A stretch of DNA of 6,156 nt from Chloroflexota bacterium (GTDB lineage: Bacteria; Chloroflexota; Dehalococcoidia; SM23-28-2; RBG-16-64-32): NCBI GenBank assembly GCA_022563285.1, contig JADFNQ010000088.1, forward strand, positions 1 through 6,156. Reading direction: 5' to 3'. How positions within the stretch are numbered: the stretch's first letter is position 1; every line of letters starts with the position of its first letter. Position numbers and translations under genes: made by a program. Under the pieces are notes generated by a model. The model did no database searches and had not been told where the DNA came from. It worked only from the letters and a program-made list of their open reading frames with translations. Below are positions 5,843 to 6,156 of this stretch, piece after piece.

Positions 5843-6057
5843 GAGGCGAGCCTGGCGGAGCTGCGTACAACCGACATCCCGATCATGACGTTCTGGCAGC
5901 TACGGCGCATCGACGGCACGCCCGGCTCCCTCCGGGCTTTCAATGAGACCTTCGCCGCCCATAAGCCACCCAAAACCGATCCATGATCCCAACGCAACCG
6001 GATTGGCGCTTGCCACGGCGGGAATGGGATTATCGGTCTCCGAACCGGCAATTGTGC
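5843..6057. other. Gap without a supported gene
   Basis: About 215 nt between the end of the partial right-edge gene and the truncated gene. A perfect 6-bp hairpin (gcccgg at 5920-5925, ccgggc at 5932-5937) is followed by only TTT on the plus strand, too weak to call a terminator. No convincing promoter or ribosome binding site is seen. Short ORFs on both strands are not protein-like enough to call. Confidence 0.4.
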
Positions 6058-6156
6058 TCAGTCCGAGGCGAGGCGCGCCCACACCTTGATCTGCTTATCC
6101 CACTCGAGACCCTTCGGCAGCTCCGGCCGCAATTTTAGATACTGCATCGTCTTCTC
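6058..6156 (-). CDS. C-terminal end of an unidentified protein, cut by window edge
   Basis: A frame open to the right edge ends at TGA (6058-6060) and gives 32 residues, including MQYLKLRPELPKGLEWDKQI and then KVWARLASD. The composition is protein-like, with alternating charged and hydrophobic residues and a helix-like end, and the other two minus frames close within the stretch. It is too short to assign a family. It lies on the same strand as the other genes. Confidence 0.35.
   Translation of the reverse strand, partial: EKTMQYLKLRPELPKGLEWDKQIKVWARLASD

Noticed and set aside
5920..5940. GC-rich hairpin followed by TTT on the plus strand
   Set aside because: The stem is 6 bp and the T-tract only three bases, and no plus-strand gene ends there. 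It is insufficient for a terminator call.
5582..5986. Plus-strand ORF of 134 codons with a fairly protein-like end
   Set aside because: It overlaps the minus-strand fragment with the DTFIELTNDF and FFINGD pattern, which looks more like a real protein. It has no ribosome binding site and runs through the proposed breakpoint.
5900..6082. Minus-strand ORF of 60 codons in the gap
   Set aside because: It is short, has no Shine-Dalgarno, overlaps the end of the partial right-edge gene, and has no domain-like pattern. It was considered as a lost N-terminus of the truncated gene, but it ends in TAG and lacks a signal peptide.
1..6156. CRISPR array, tRNA or rRNA genes, insertion sequence ends, phage genes
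   Set aside because: No direct-repeat/spacer pattern, cloverleaf-like sequence, rRNA motif or transposase-like protein was seen on either strand.

Overview
The window is GC-rich bacterial DNA in which all recognisable genes lie on the minus strand, so the biological reading order runs from high to low coordinates. Five of the six main reading frames appear to start at GTG or TTG, and long antisense ORFs are abundant, as expected at this GC content. The protein types (a threonine synthase of the compact 350-370 residue kind, bS18 with a long low-complexity N-terminal extension and Cys pairs, a membrane-anchored SurA/parvulin-like protein without a lipobox) would fit a Chloroflexota (Dehalococcoidia-like) genome. 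That assignment is an inference; no marker gene in the window settles it.

Layout, in transcription order. 6156-6058: the last ~32 codons of an unidentified gene. 6057-5843: a short gap with no convincing gene. 5842-5555: the front part of an uncharacterised, probably normally secreted protein, cut off abruptly. 5610-5086: an open frame whose C-terminal half is ribosomal protein bS18 (rpsR) and whose N-terminal ~50 residues look like the C-terminal end of thiamine-phosphate synthase (ThiE). The two frames overlap at about 5578-5596, which looks like a recombination or assembly breakpoint. 5005-3977: a membrane-anchored SurA-N/PpiC-like protein that lacks the usual parvulin histidines. 3963-2677: homoserine dehydrogenase with a C-terminal ACT domain (hom). 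2675-1668: a 335-residue coiled-coil protein of unknown role. 1690-590: threonine synthase (thrC). 473-1: GTP cyclohydrolase I (folE), running off the left edge.

How the genes fit together: hom, the coiled-coil gene and thrC are packed with a 1-nt gap and a 23-nt overlap, and hom follows the parvulin-like gene by 13 nt, so these four look like one transcription unit. Hom makes homoserine from aspartate semialdehyde, and ThrC makes threonine from O-phosphohomoserine. The kinase ThrB that links the two steps is not in the window; the coiled-coil gene sits between them instead. folE lies 116 nt beyond thrC with its own candidate extended -10 promoter and a ribosome binding site. A palindromic repeat-like sequence at the end of thrC supplies the thrC stop codon.

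The most noteworthy part is 5086-6156. There a housekeeping ribosomal gene appears fused in frame to a thiE remnant, next to a truncated gene of visibly lower GC. Whether this is real biology or a chimeric assembly join has to be settled from reads or related genomes.
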